Assembly (NCBI GenBank): GCA_900543755.1
Contig: UQSP01000001.1
Coordinates: 62,001 to 126,000 of the forward strand
Length of the DNA stretch: 64,000 nucleotides
Direction: 5' to 3'
DNA from: an uncultured Eubacteriales bacterium
GTDB taxonomy: Bacteria > Bacillota > Clostridia > Christensenellales > Pumilibacteraceae
The translations under genes were made by a program, and so were the position numbers. Shown in pieces: positions 50,040-57,868 of the stretch (position 1 is the first letter of the stretch; every line of letters starts with the position of its first letter). The notes below the pieces were generated by a model, which was given only the letters and a program-made list of their open reading frames with translations, made no database searches and was not told the origin of the DNA.

Positions 50040-50621
50040 ATGGGAATTCTGGAAGTTTTGCTTACGGGAGTGGGGCTTTCGATGGACGCGGCGGCGGTCG
50101 GCATGACAAACGGACTTAACGAGCCGAAAATGCGTCTAACGAAAATACTGTTGATAGCCTTGTTTTTCGGGGTTTTTCAAGGAGTAATGCCGCTGATCGG
50201 ATATTTTGCGGGCACGTTGTTTGCCGAAGCGGTTGCATCCATCGCTCCGTACGTCGCGCTTGTTTTGCTGGGGTTTATAGGCGGCAAAATGATATACGAG
50301 GCGCTTAAAAAGAGCAAAGAAGAGGAAGAAACCGTCAAAAACCTCGGCGTAGGCGCGCTTACGGTGCAGGCGATAGCAACTTCCATAGACGCGCTTGCCG
50401 TCGGCATAAGTTTGCTTGCATTAAACGGAATCGGCGCGCTTAAAGTGAATATCTTCGCCGCTTGCGCGATTATTGCCGCCTGCACGTTTGTCATAAGTCT
50501 TGCGGCGGTATTTATCGGTAAAAAGTTCGGCGCGGTGCTTGCCGACAAGGCGGAACTCATCGGCGGAATAATATTGGTCGCGATAGGACTCAAAATTTTT
50601 ATAGAGGGAGTTTTTTTCTGA
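50040..50621 (+). CDS. mntP: Manganese efflux pump MntP
   Basis: A 193-residue membrane protein of the MntP family (formerly DUF204) that exports Mn2+ to prevent toxicity. Two similar halves, each starting with a motif ending in an acidic residue: LSMDAAAVGMTNGL (about 14-27) and SIDALAVGISLLALNG (about 118-133). Six hydrophobic helices are visible, with acidic loops around KKSKEEEETVK. The length matches the family. The yybP-ykoY riboswitch upstream is the usual partner. GGAGAGG precedes the ATG. Confidence 0.93.
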   Translation: MGILEVLLTGVGLSMDAAAVGMTNGLNEPKMRLTKILLIALFFGVFQGVMPLIGYFAGTLFAEAVASIAPYVALVLLGFIGGKMIYEALKKSKEEEETVKNLGVGALTVQAIATSIDALAVGISLLALNGIGALKVNIFAACAIIAACTFVISLAAVFIGKKFGAVLADKAELIGGIILVAIGLKIFIEGVFF

Positions 50622-50668
50622 ACAAACTCCGAATGCGAAAAAACGACACTGTTACGTTAAAAAACGAG

Positions 50669-50697
50669 TTGTTAAATTCATCCGTTTCGGTTATACT
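50669..50697 (+). promoter_or_regulatory. Promoter for the GH35 gene
   Basis: TTGTTA (50669-50674), 17 nt, TATACT (50692-50697). Confidence 0.55.
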
Positions 50698-50740
50698 TGT
50701 TTTACATAATAAAATATGATACCGAAGAGGTAAGGAAAAA

Positions 50741-52597
50741 ATGAGCTCTTTAATCGCCGAAAACGGAAAATTTTTATTGGACGGAAATCCTTTCAGAATT
50801 TTGAGCGGAGCGATGCACTATTTCCGCGTTTTGCCCGAGCAGTGGGAAACAAGGCTTAAAAAGCTGAAGGAAATGGGGCTTAACACCATTGAGACTTATA
50901 TGGCGTGGCATTACCATGAAAAAGAGGAGGGAAAATTCGATTTTTCGGGTATGCTGGACGCAGGCGCCTATATCGATTTATGCGGAAAACTGGGTTTTAA
51001 GGTGATTGTCCGGCCCGGTCCTTACATATGCTCCGAATGTGACATGGGCGGCCTTCCGTGGTGGCTGCTGAATAAAAACTGCGCGCTTAGAACCAACGAC
51101 CCGGAATATCTTAAATACGCACTGAGGTATTTAAGCCGAGTCGCGGAAATCTTAAGACCGCGTCTTGCCGAAAACGGCGGCTGCATTATCGCCGTTCAGG
51201 CGGAAAACGAGTACGGCGGTTACACCGTTTGCCCCGAGCATCTCGAAACGGTAAAAAATCACCTTATAAAAGAGGGGTTAAACTGCTTGTTGTTCACCTC
51301 CGACGGTGCATGGAAATCCGACGAATTCATGTTTGAAAGCGGGTCTGTACCTTCACTGTTCGCAACGGGCAATTTCCGCGGTTACGAAGCAAAAGACAGC
51401 ATCGACATGATAAAGCGCCTGCGCCCCGGTCTTCCCGTCATGATTACAGAATTCTGGAACGGCAGAAGCGTAAAATACAATATGGATTATTCGCACCGCT
51501 CCGCAAAAGTAATCGCTTCTCACCTCGACACGATATTAAACGAGGGCGCGTCGGTCAATCTTTACATGGCGCACGGCGGAAGCAATTTCGGCTACATGAA
51601 CGGCGCCGTTTACGAACAAGTCGACGGTAAAAACACGTTTTTGGTGCAAAGCTCTTCTTACGACGCGGACGCACCGCTCAACGAGTACGGCGAAATAACC
51701 GATAAATATCTTGCCGAACGCGAAGTCATTTATAAGCACCTGGGCAAAAAACTTCCTGAGCTTTCCGTTTCCCCCGTTAAAACAGTGGAATACGGGGAGG
51801 TTAAGCTTACGTCTTTTGCCTCCGTTGCGGACAATCTCGACGCGCTCAAGGACAAAAAAACCTTTTGCTATAAACCGATTTCCATGGAGGAGGCGGGGCA
51901 GGGATACGGTACGATTGTATACTCTACGCGCATCGCTAAGCCCTCTTTAAGCCCGATAAGCCTCGGGATAGAAAACGTGCGCGACATTGCAACCGTTTAC
52001 GTCAACGGTAAACCCGCAGGCGAAATAGTGCGCGACGGCGAAAAAGAAACCGTTGTCAAGGTCGACGCATCGGCGCCCGATACCCGCGTAGACATAGTTG
52101 TCGAAAATCTCGGAAGATGCAATTTCGGAAACGTCATTTACGATAAAAAAGGAATAATCGGAAACGTCGTTTATCACGTTAACCGCGTTCTTTACAATTT
52201 CGACGTGTACTGTATTTCTTATGATAACATCCCCGACAGCATTTTCAAACCTTTAGACGGCGCAGTCGTAAAAGACGGTCATACCCTTTATAAAGGCGAG
52301 TTCTATGCCGACGAAAAAGGCGAAACTTTCGTCAGCCTTACGGGATTTACGCGCGGCAATATTTTTATAAACGGATTTAATCTCGGCAGATATTTTGCCT
52401 GCGGACCTCATAAAACCGTATATCTCCCGTCGCCGCTTATAAAAACAGGTAAAAACGAAATCGTCGTCACGGATTGCCGCGGCGGCTCGGACAAAAAAGT
52501 GTTCCTTACCGCCAAGCAGGAGCTTACGGGCAAGGGAGCAATGCGCTCACCTTTTGCGGACACGGACTTTTCGGACAACGCGGTGAAAATCAAGTAA
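50741..52597 (+). CDS. Beta-galactosidase, glycoside hydrolase family 35
   Basis: A 618-residue retaining exo-beta-galactosidase. The TIM barrel (about 1-330) opens with FRILSGAMHYFRV and GLNTIETYMAWHYHE. The family site RPGPYICSECDMGGLPWWL follows, then acid/base E157 in QAENEYGGY and nucleophile E237 in ITEFWNG. Two C-terminal beta-jelly-roll domains (about 380-590) end with the FINGFNLGRYF motif. No signal peptide, so it acts inside the cell on imported galactosides. It has its own promoter and terminator. Together with the GDSL esterase it forms a small sugar-degradation neighbourhood. Confidence 0.92.
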   Translation: MSSLIAENGKFLLDGNPFRILSGAMHYFRVLPEQWETRLKKLKEMGLNTIETYMAWHYHEKEEGKFDFSGMLDAGAYIDLCGKLGFKVIVRPGPYICSECDMGGLPWWLLNKNCALRTNDPEYLKYALRYLSRVAEILRPRLAENGGCIIAVQAENEYGGYTVCPEHLETVKNHLIKEGLNCLLFTSDGAWKSDEFMFESGSVPSLFATGNFRGYEAKDSIDMIKRLRPGLPVMITEFWNGRSVKYNMDYSHRSAKVIASHLDTILNEGASVNLYMAHGGSNFGYMNGAVYEQVDGKNTFLVQSSSYDADAPLNEYGEITDKYLAEREVIYKHLGKKLPELSVSPVKTVEYGEVKLTSFASVADNLDALKDKKTFCYKPISMEEAGQGYGTIVYSTRIAKPSLSPISLGIENVRDIATVYVNGKPAGEIVRDGEKETVVKVDASAPDTRVDIVVENLGRCNFGNVIYDKKGIIGNVVYHVNRVLYNFDVYCISYDNIPDSIFKPLDGAVVKDGHTLYKGEFYADEKGETFVSLTGFTRGNIFINGFNLGRYFACGPHKTVYLPSPLIKTGKNEIVVTDCRGGSDKKVFLTAKQELTGKGAMRSPFADTDFSDNAVKIK

Positions 52598-52767
52598 TTC
52601 GATGCGTTAAAATCATGCGCAGTCTTTTGTCTGACGATGCCAAACCCATTTTGTATAATTTATCTTAAAATCACACCTTAATTGTTTTTTCAAAGCTATC
52701 GTAAACCTTAATATAAGATATTCAAAAGACAAATCGCATTTTAAAACATGAATACCGATATTATAAA

Positions 52768-52798
52768 ATACCGATTGTTAAAACGTCGGTATTTTTTT
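52768..52798 (+). terminator. Terminator after the GH35 gene
   Basis: ATACCGA (52768-52774) pairs with TCGGTAT (52786-52792), followed by a T run. The preceding 52598-52767 is AT-rich without other features. Confidence 0.75.
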
Positions 52799-52799
52799 A

Positions 52800-52828
52800 T
52801 TGACTTTGTTATTTTGCGGAATTATAAT
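52800..52828 (+). promoter_or_regulatory. Promoter for the SGNH esterase gene
   Basis: TTGACT (52800-52805), 17 nt, TATAAT (52823-52828). Confidence 0.8.
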
Positions 52829-52919
52829 ATTACAAGAACGGTAATTTAAGCTTGGTACGTTCTGTAACGCCGCGCGTAAATTCACGGCATTAATTCAACT
52901 CAAAAGGAGATAAAAGGAT

Positions 52920-53540
52920 ATGAAAATCAAAGACAACGCGAGGATAGTTTTTATAGGCGATTCAATAACGGACGCAGGGCGCGACCGCAACGATTTGCAC
53001 TCGCTCTCCACGTTTTCCAAAAAAGTGGAAAGCTATATAAACAACACGTTTTTGTATAAAAAAGCGGAGGTATTCAACCGCGGTATAAGCGGTTACCGTT
53101 CCGCCGACCTTGTGGAAAAATTCGACGAGTTCGTCGTTTCGCTTAAACCCGACAACGTCATCATGTTAATAGGCATCAACGACACCTGGCGCAGATACGA
53201 CTCGTCCGACCCCACGGACGCCGAGACGTACTACGCCAACGTTAAAAAAGTGATTTCGGGCGTTAAAAAGCTGGGCGCCGAAATGCTGGTGCTGGAGCCT
53301 TTCCTTACTAAGGACGACCCCGACAAATACTGCTATTACGAAGACCTTATGCCTAAAATTCTGATGCTGCGTAAAGCCTGCCGCGAGGAGGGAGTGGAAT
53401 ATGTGCCTCTTGACGGAATTATGGCGGCGTTTGAAATAGCGCATCCCGAAATATCGCTTTCGGCGGACGGCGTGCATCCCAACGAATACGGAAGCTCGCT
53501 TATCGCGGAAGAAATTATCAAAAGATTAAGCGTATACTAA
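52920..53540 (+). CDS. SGNH/GDSL-family hydrolase
   Basis: A 206-residue esterase/deacetylase with the four SGNH blocks: block I FIGDSITDAGR (nucleophile S15), block II RGISGYRSADL (Gly), block III LIGINDTWRRY (Asn) and block V LSADGVHPNEYG (Asp and His). The size and lack of signal peptide fit small cytoplasmic carbohydrate esterases that remove acetyl groups from sugars. It directly follows the beta-galactosidase, suggesting acetylated galactosides as substrates, by inference. AAAAGGAGAT site before the ATG. Confidence 0.88.
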   Translation: MKIKDNARIVFIGDSITDAGRDRNDLHSLSTFSKKVESYINNTFLYKKAEVFNRGISGYRSADLVEKFDEFVVSLKPDNVIMLIGINDTWRRYDSSDPTDAETYYANVKKVISGVKKLGAEMLVLEPFLTKDDPDKYCYYEDLMPKILMLRKACREEGVEYVPLDGIMAAFEIAHPEISLSADGVHPNEYGSSLIAEEIIKRLSVY

Positions 53541-53689
53541 GTATCGGCAAAAAAGCGCGTTAAAATTTTTCCGCAGTATAGCGGCAGGTACAAAACCATT
53601 ACCCGAAACTCCGTAAGTTTTTCGTTTTTTAACGTTGCATAAACCAATCGGATATTTTTTGTAAAATGGAAATGTGAAGAATTTATACA

Positions 53690-53758
53690 AATGATAGGTG
53701 TATTAGTAGTTTTAGGTATAATTTTTTTCTTTTTGGCGGTAGCGAAAAATAACCGTTA
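53690..53758 (+). CDS. Possible 22-residue membrane microprotein
   Basis: An ATG-started ORF coding a very hydrophobic stretch (IGVLVVLGIIFFFLAVAK) with a basic end (KNNR), like a single-helix small membrane protein. No strong ribosome binding site precedes it (GTGAAG about 11 nt upstream) and the promoter is weak (TAAAAT at 53661-53666 with no well-spaced -35). The rest of 53541-54010 shows no larger gene. Could be chance. Confidence 0.25.
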
Positions 53759-53900
53759 AAGCGTTTGGGAGGTTTCACTGTCGACAGATTAAAAATTTTA
53801 GTGCGGGTGATTCGGCTTTTTTAATCGGACCGATTAAAGTGTACTCATTTTTTATGTCGCACGCTGTAAAAATTAAGCAGAACCGTAACTGTAAACTTAA

Positions 53901-53931
53901 AAGCCGCGCAATGTTAATCGTTGCGCGGCTT
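53901..53931. terminator. Terminator hairpin near the end of the membrane propeller gene
   Basis: A perfect 11-bp stem AAGCCGCGCAA/TTGCGCGGCTT (53901-53911/53921-53931). A TTTTAAG tract on the minus-strand exit side suits it to the gene ending at 54011. Confidence 0.7.
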
Positions 53932-54010
53932 GTCTTATGCCGTTCTGCTTGAAAATTATCATTTATAAACTTCGGAATAAAGTATATCGGCGTAAAGTTT
54001 TTTTTGCGTA

Positions 54011-55357
54011 TTACATTCTAAGCCGCGCAAGCCAAACGTCCGCGCCGCCGAAGTTGTCCTTAGCGTCCGCGTTTACTCCGTTAACCACAGCCGCAACGAA
54101 TATGTTGTCGCCGCTTTTTATGAGTTTTGCGTTATCCGCGTTGTCGCCGGCAAATTCACAGTAGTAGGTTTCCGCGCTGCCTATTGCGGCAAGCTTCGAT
54201 TCGCTTTTGCCCAGGAACAAAGCATAGCCGTTGCCCGAAACGCAGTCGAACAGCTTATTCAATCCGCCGAAAGAAGGCAAATCTCTTTTTTCGGAGAAGT
54301 TTGCGTCGTATGCGTAAGTTACGCTTCCTTCGTCCGTAAAAAACGTCGAGTAATAAAGCCCGTCGGCAAACATTAATTCCGCACGGGAGGGCGAAAGAGA
54401 TTCGCAGTATACGACGGATTGTTTTCTGAAATTTCCGTCCAGAAGCATTATTCCGCCCTCGTCGCGGTAGACGACAGCCATTGCCCAACCGCCTGAGTAA
54501 GGAGCGACGGCGTCCGCGCGGTAATCTTCGCCTTTTTCGACGTAAGTTATTTCGGGTTGGGTAGCCGTAGTGCAGTCGGCTACGCCCGCGTGCCGTCCGA
54601 GGTCTGAAGAGGCGTTGAAAAATAACTTGTATGCGCCTGAAAGTTCGAAACAGTCTATGTATGAAAGCGAATATGCGGACGAAACAATCCTTTCGTAAGT
54701 AAGCTTGAGTTCGAAGTCGAAAATCTGCAAAAGCAACTTGTTTTTATCGATGGCGTTGCTTTTCAGGGAAGAAATCAGCCCGTATTTGCCGTCGAAAAGT
54801 TTTACGTCGCAAAACTCCGCTGCGGTAACTGTATCGGCGTGCGCGGAAGCAATGAGACTTCCGTCAAAGTTTATAAGCCGTAAGGTAAGCTTATCTTCAT
54901 GCGAAAAAACCGTCAGAAATCCGCCCTCTCCGAAAATGACGCGTTCCAGCTTTTCGCCGCTTCCCAAAAAGGAAAAACGCTCGGTGGAAAGGTCTTCGTC
55001 GGTTACGCACATAAAAGCCCTGCCCTGTGCGTCCGTCATGTCAAAGTCGGAAGAGGAGGAGTTGCCGAATATGTAAAGCTTTCCGCTGAGGGCAAATGCG
55101 TCCACAAGGGCTTCGTCGCCGCTTCCGCCGATATTGGTTTCAAGGTCTATGGCGTCGGAAAGCGACAGCCGCGCTTTTCTCACAAGACTGTATTCGGGCT
55201 TCGGGGTGTCGGAAACGATAGGAGTTTCCGCTTCGGCGTCGGGCGGAGTAAGCGTCCTGTCGCCAAGTATACACTCAAGGGCTATTGCCGCGACCAGCAC
55301 TACAAGCACGGCATTCAAAAGAATTATAAGCCTTAACTGCGCTTTTTGTAATTTCAT
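54011..55357 (-). CDS. Membrane-anchored beta-propeller-like protein, unknown
   Basis: A 448-residue protein with a basic N-terminus and one membrane helix (about 9-27). A Pro/Glu/Thr-rich linker follows. The rest is beta-rich with repeated blades; DLETNIGGSGDEALVDAFAL and KLYIFGNSSSSDFDM resemble the SBBP repeat of surface propellers. Other blades include RFSFLGSGEKLERVIFGEGG and GYALFLGKSESKLAAIG. No lipobox cysteine matches (the region reads ALEC), so it is held by the helix with the propeller outside. No catalytic motif. Function unknown; it could be a surface or signalling scaffold. Confidence 0.6.
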   Translation of the reverse strand: MKLQKAQLRLIILLNAVLVVLVAAIALECILGDRTLTPPDAEAETPIVSDTPKPEYSLVRKARLSLSDAIDLETNIGGSGDEALVDAFALSGKLYIFGNSSSSDFDMTDAQGRAFMCVTDEDLSTERFSFLGSGEKLERVIFGEGGFLTVFSHEDKLTLRLINFDGSLIASAHADTVTAAEFCDVKLFDGKYGLISSLKSNAIDKNKLLLQIFDFELKLTYERIVSSAYSLSYIDCFELSGAYKLFFNASSDLGRHAGVADCTTATQPEITYVEKGEDYRADAVAPYSGGWAMAVVYRDEGGIMLLDGNFRKQSVVYCESLSPSRAELMFADGLYYSTFFTDEGSVTYAYDANFSEKRDLPSFGGLNKLFDCVSGNGYALFLGKSESKLAAIGSAETYYCEFAGDNADNAKLIKSGDNIFVAAVVNGVNADAKDNFGGADVWLARLRM

Positions 55358-55434
55358 ATCGTATTCACCTCGACGTCTATTTTAGCACTGTCGGGCTTTG
55401 TGGGGGACGCTAAGGCAAAACTCGCGCTTATATT

Positions 55435-56475
55435 TTATTTTTCGACGTAATCCGTAAGAATTTCCGCAATTTTTCTTGTGCCGTCTATTCCTTGGGCGCG
55501 GCTTAAGGCGGATTTTATTTCCGCCGCGTCCGCTTTAAGTCTGTCAAGCGCGTCGATAAGCGTTTCTTTGTTCATGTCTTCCTGAAAAAGAATTTTGGTG
55601 CCGTAATGACGGTTAAAGTACAAGGCGTTGTCTATCTGGTCGCCGCGAGATACTGTTTTCGGAAGCGGAATTATCAGCGCGGGTACTCCGAGGGCGGCAA
55701 GCTCGAAAAGAGTGTTGGCGCCGCCGCGGCAAAGCGCAAAGTCGCAAAGCGCCAGCCAGTCCGCCATGTCGGAAGCAAATTCTTTCTGGTAGTAGCCCGG
55801 GCGTTTAAGCCCGTTGGCGTTGCCTTTCCCGACAAGGTGAATTACGTTGAATCTTTCGGTAAGCGCGTCGATTGATTCAAAAACCGTTTCGTTAATGGCC
55901 TTTGCGCCCTTTGAGCCGCCCGTGACGAGAAGGTATGGTAGAGTTTCGCAAAGACCGCATTCGTTAAGCGCTTTAAGACGGTTGCCGCGGTAGATTTCTT
56001 CTCTCAGCGGAGCGCCCGTCCTGACCGCCTTTTTTAAATCGGTTTCAAAAGAGGTGAGAATTTTGTCGCATTTACTTAAAGCCAGCTTGTTTGCAAGCCC
56101 TAATTTAAGGTCGCTTTCGTGTAAGACTACGGGTATTCGTTTTGCGGCAAAACAGACGGGAAGTCCCACATATCCGCCTTTGGAAAATATGACGTCGGGT
56201 TGTACCTCTTTCAGAATTTTTTTCGCCGCGTTCACGCTTTTGATAAGTCCGAAAGGAATGACAAGATTTTTCAGCGATAACGAGCGCACGAATTTCACGC
56301 AAGGTATGCTGTGATAGACGACTTGTGGTGCGTTTTCGCGCACAAGGCCTTCCTCCATGCCGCCCACCGAACCTATATAATGTATTTCGTCGAAAGCCTT
56401 AAGCCGCGGAATAAGCGCGAGATTGGGTATGACGTGTCCCGCCGTTCCGCCTCCCGTGAGTATGATTTTTTTCAT
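55435..56475 (-). CDS. murG: UDP-GlcNAc:lipid I N-acetylglucosaminyltransferase (lipid II synthase)
   Basis: A 346-residue GT28 enzyme adding GlcNAc to lipid I on the inner membrane face. Motifs: ILTGGGTAGHVIPNLAL at the N-terminus, YIGSVGGMEEGLV, KGGYVGLPV (about 98-106), LVTGGSKGAKAINE and the donor site CRGGANTLFELAALGVPALI. The start at 56475 gives the standard N-terminus; AGGAGG lies 15 nt upstream, slightly far. The longer ORF reaching 56748 adds about 90 residues of unrelated basic sequence and is rejected. It stands outside a dcw cluster and is not flanked by other mur genes. Its start overlaps the divergent promoter for the hydrolase. Confidence 0.93.
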   Translation of the reverse strand: MKKIILTGGGTAGHVIPNLALIPRLKAFDEIHYIGSVGGMEEGLVRENAPQVVYHSIPCVKFVRSLSLKNLVIPFGLIKSVNAAKKILKEVQPDVIFSKGGYVGLPVCFAAKRIPVVLHESDLKLGLANKLALSKCDKILTSFETDLKKAVRTGAPLREEIYRGNRLKALNECGLCETLPYLLVTGGSKGAKAINETVFESIDALTERFNVIHLVGKGNANGLKRPGYYQKEFASDMADWLALCDFALCRGGANTLFELAALGVPALIIPLPKTVSRGDQIDNALYFNRHYGTKILFQEDMNKETLIDALDRLKADAAEIKSALSRAQGIDGTRKIAEILTDYVEK

Positions 56476-56503
56476 TGACTTATTTTTTTGCCTCCTGTAT
56501 AAT
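56475..56503 (+). promoter_or_regulatory. Promoter for the alpha/beta hydrolase, overlapping the murG start
   Basis: TTGACT (56475-56480), 17 nt, TATAAT (56498-56503). It covers the murG start and the AGGAGG complement, so divergent transcription starts inside the murG leader. Confidence 0.75.
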
Positions 56504-56644
56504 CTAATATATGCATTGCAATCCGTTTTAATCGGCGTTTGTGCGCTTTCGGGCTTTAATCGGCTTTCGCGTTTTGGAAGATTAAAAAACGAATACGCCT
56601 TTTTGTGCGGATTTGCAAAAAAACTTGACAAGGGGGACGTAAAC

Positions 56645-57547
56645 ATGGAAAGACAATGGTTTACGGCGCGCGACGGCAAAAAAATCAGTCTTGCGTTATG
56701 GGATAATGTCGATTGCCCGCGCGGAGTCGTGCAGATTGTGCACGGCATGGCGGAGCATATCGCGCGTTACGACGACTTTGCCGCGTTTCTCAATTCCCGC
56801 GGTTACATTGTCGCGGGCGACGACCACCGCGCGCACGGGCTTACCGACAAAGACGCTTTGGGACTTCAGGGCGAGGGCGACCTATTCGAAAAAACAGTAC
56901 AGGACCTTAAGGACATTACCGTTATGCTTAAGGAAAAGTACAATCTTCCCGTAATTCTTTTCGGACACAGTTACGGCTCTTTTTTGACGCAGAGGTATCT
57001 TTCCGTTGACCCGAATCCGCTTTCGGGCGCGGTGCTTTGCGGAAGCGCGCTGATGAAGGGCGCCGCGGTAAACCTCGGCTACCGTATAGCAAAAGGAAAA
57101 CTCAAGAAAAAAGCGGATAAGCCCGGCAACATTTTCGCCGCGCTCACGTTTGAAAAATACGACAAAAAATTCGGCGAGGGGTTGGGCGGATGGCTCAACC
57201 GCGACGTAAAAGCGGTGGGTGAGTACAACGCGGATCCTCTTTGCGGGTTTACCTGCAGCAACGGCTTTTATTATTGGTTTTTCAAAGGGCTTAAGTCGAT
57301 TGCGGCGTCGCCTTGCGAAAAATTGCCGCCGTCTTTCCCGCTGCTTATTATTTCGGGCGCGGAAGATATGGTGGGGGGATGCGGCAAGCTTGTCTTAAAA
57401 CTTAAAAGGCATTACGAAAGTCTGGGGCTTAAACCCGTGATGAAACTGTATCCCGGCGCCCGGCACGAAATTCTTAACGAGCTTGACAAAGCGCAGACTT
57501 ATGCGGACGCGGTAAGCTTTTTCGATACCGTTACGTCGTCAAAGTAA
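56645..57547 (+). CDS. Alpha/beta hydrolase (lysophospholipase/monoglyceride lipase-like)
   Basis: A 300-residue serine hydrolase. Family points are the oxyanion segment VHGMAEHIARYDDFA, the DDHRAHG strand, nucleophile S109 in FGHSYGS, the acid in ISGAEDMVGG and His in GARHEILNE, giving an intact triad. The start at 56645 with AAGGGGG is preferred to upstream in-frame ATGs. No signal peptide, so it acts in the cytosol. Probably hydrolyses lysophospholipids or monoglycerides; substrate is not determined. It is monocistronic and followed by a strong hairpin. Confidence 0.85.
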   Translation: MERQWFTARDGKKISLALWDNVDCPRGVVQIVHGMAEHIARYDDFAAFLNSRGYIVAGDDHRAHGLTDKDALGLQGEGDLFEKTVQDLKDITVMLKEKYNLPVILFGHSYGSFLTQRYLSVDPNPLSGAVLCGSALMKGAAVNLGYRIAKGKLKKKADKPGNIFAALTFEKYDKKFGEGLGGWLNRDVKAVGEYNADPLCGFTCSNGFYYWFFKGLKSIAASPCEKLPPSFPLLIISGAEDMVGGCGKLVLKLKRHYESLGLKPVMKLYPGARHEILNELDKAQTYADAVSFFDTVTSSK

Positions 57548-57598
57548 TCGCTTTTCTTTGTCGTTGGGACGCGGCCGATTTGAAAATTTTATCAACAA

Positions 57599-57635
57599 AA
57601 CGGGACTTTTTATCTCCACGATAAAGGGTCCCGTT
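57599..57635. repeat. Strong hairpin after the hydrolase gene
   Basis: AACGGGAC (57599-57606) pairs perfectly with GTCCCGTT (57628-57635), extended inside by CTTTTTATC/GATAAAG. No T run follows, so it is not a classical intrinsic terminator. It may stabilise the 3' end or act as a processing site. The rest of the gap to 57868 holds only the topoisomerase promoter. Confidence 0.55.
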
Positions 57636-57760
57636 GCGCTTATATGCGAAAATATTTATAATTATGCATTGTAAACGTATAATAATACAGTATCGTTGCC
57701 GCGACGTGAACTGACGGAGAAAAAAGAGGTTTTTCTGAATAAAAATTCAACGTAAAACGA

Positions 57761-57789
57761 TTGAAAAAAAGCGCGTTTTATGGTACAAT
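57761..57789 (+). promoter_or_regulatory. Promoter for the topoisomerase operon
   Basis: TTGAAA (57761-57766), 17 nt, TACAAT (57784-57789), about 80 nt before the ParE-like start. Confidence 0.75.
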
Positions 57790-57868
57790 GAAAGGGTAAG
57801 ACGAAAACGCGTCCGATTTATCCCGCTTGCTTAAAACTATGCGGATTCGGGCGGTTACGGAGGAAAAA

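Noticed and set aside
55435..56748. Extended 437-residue murG
   Set aside because: The extra N-terminal 91 residues are basic, unrelated to MurG and read through the divergent promoter; the ATG at 56475 gives the normal start.
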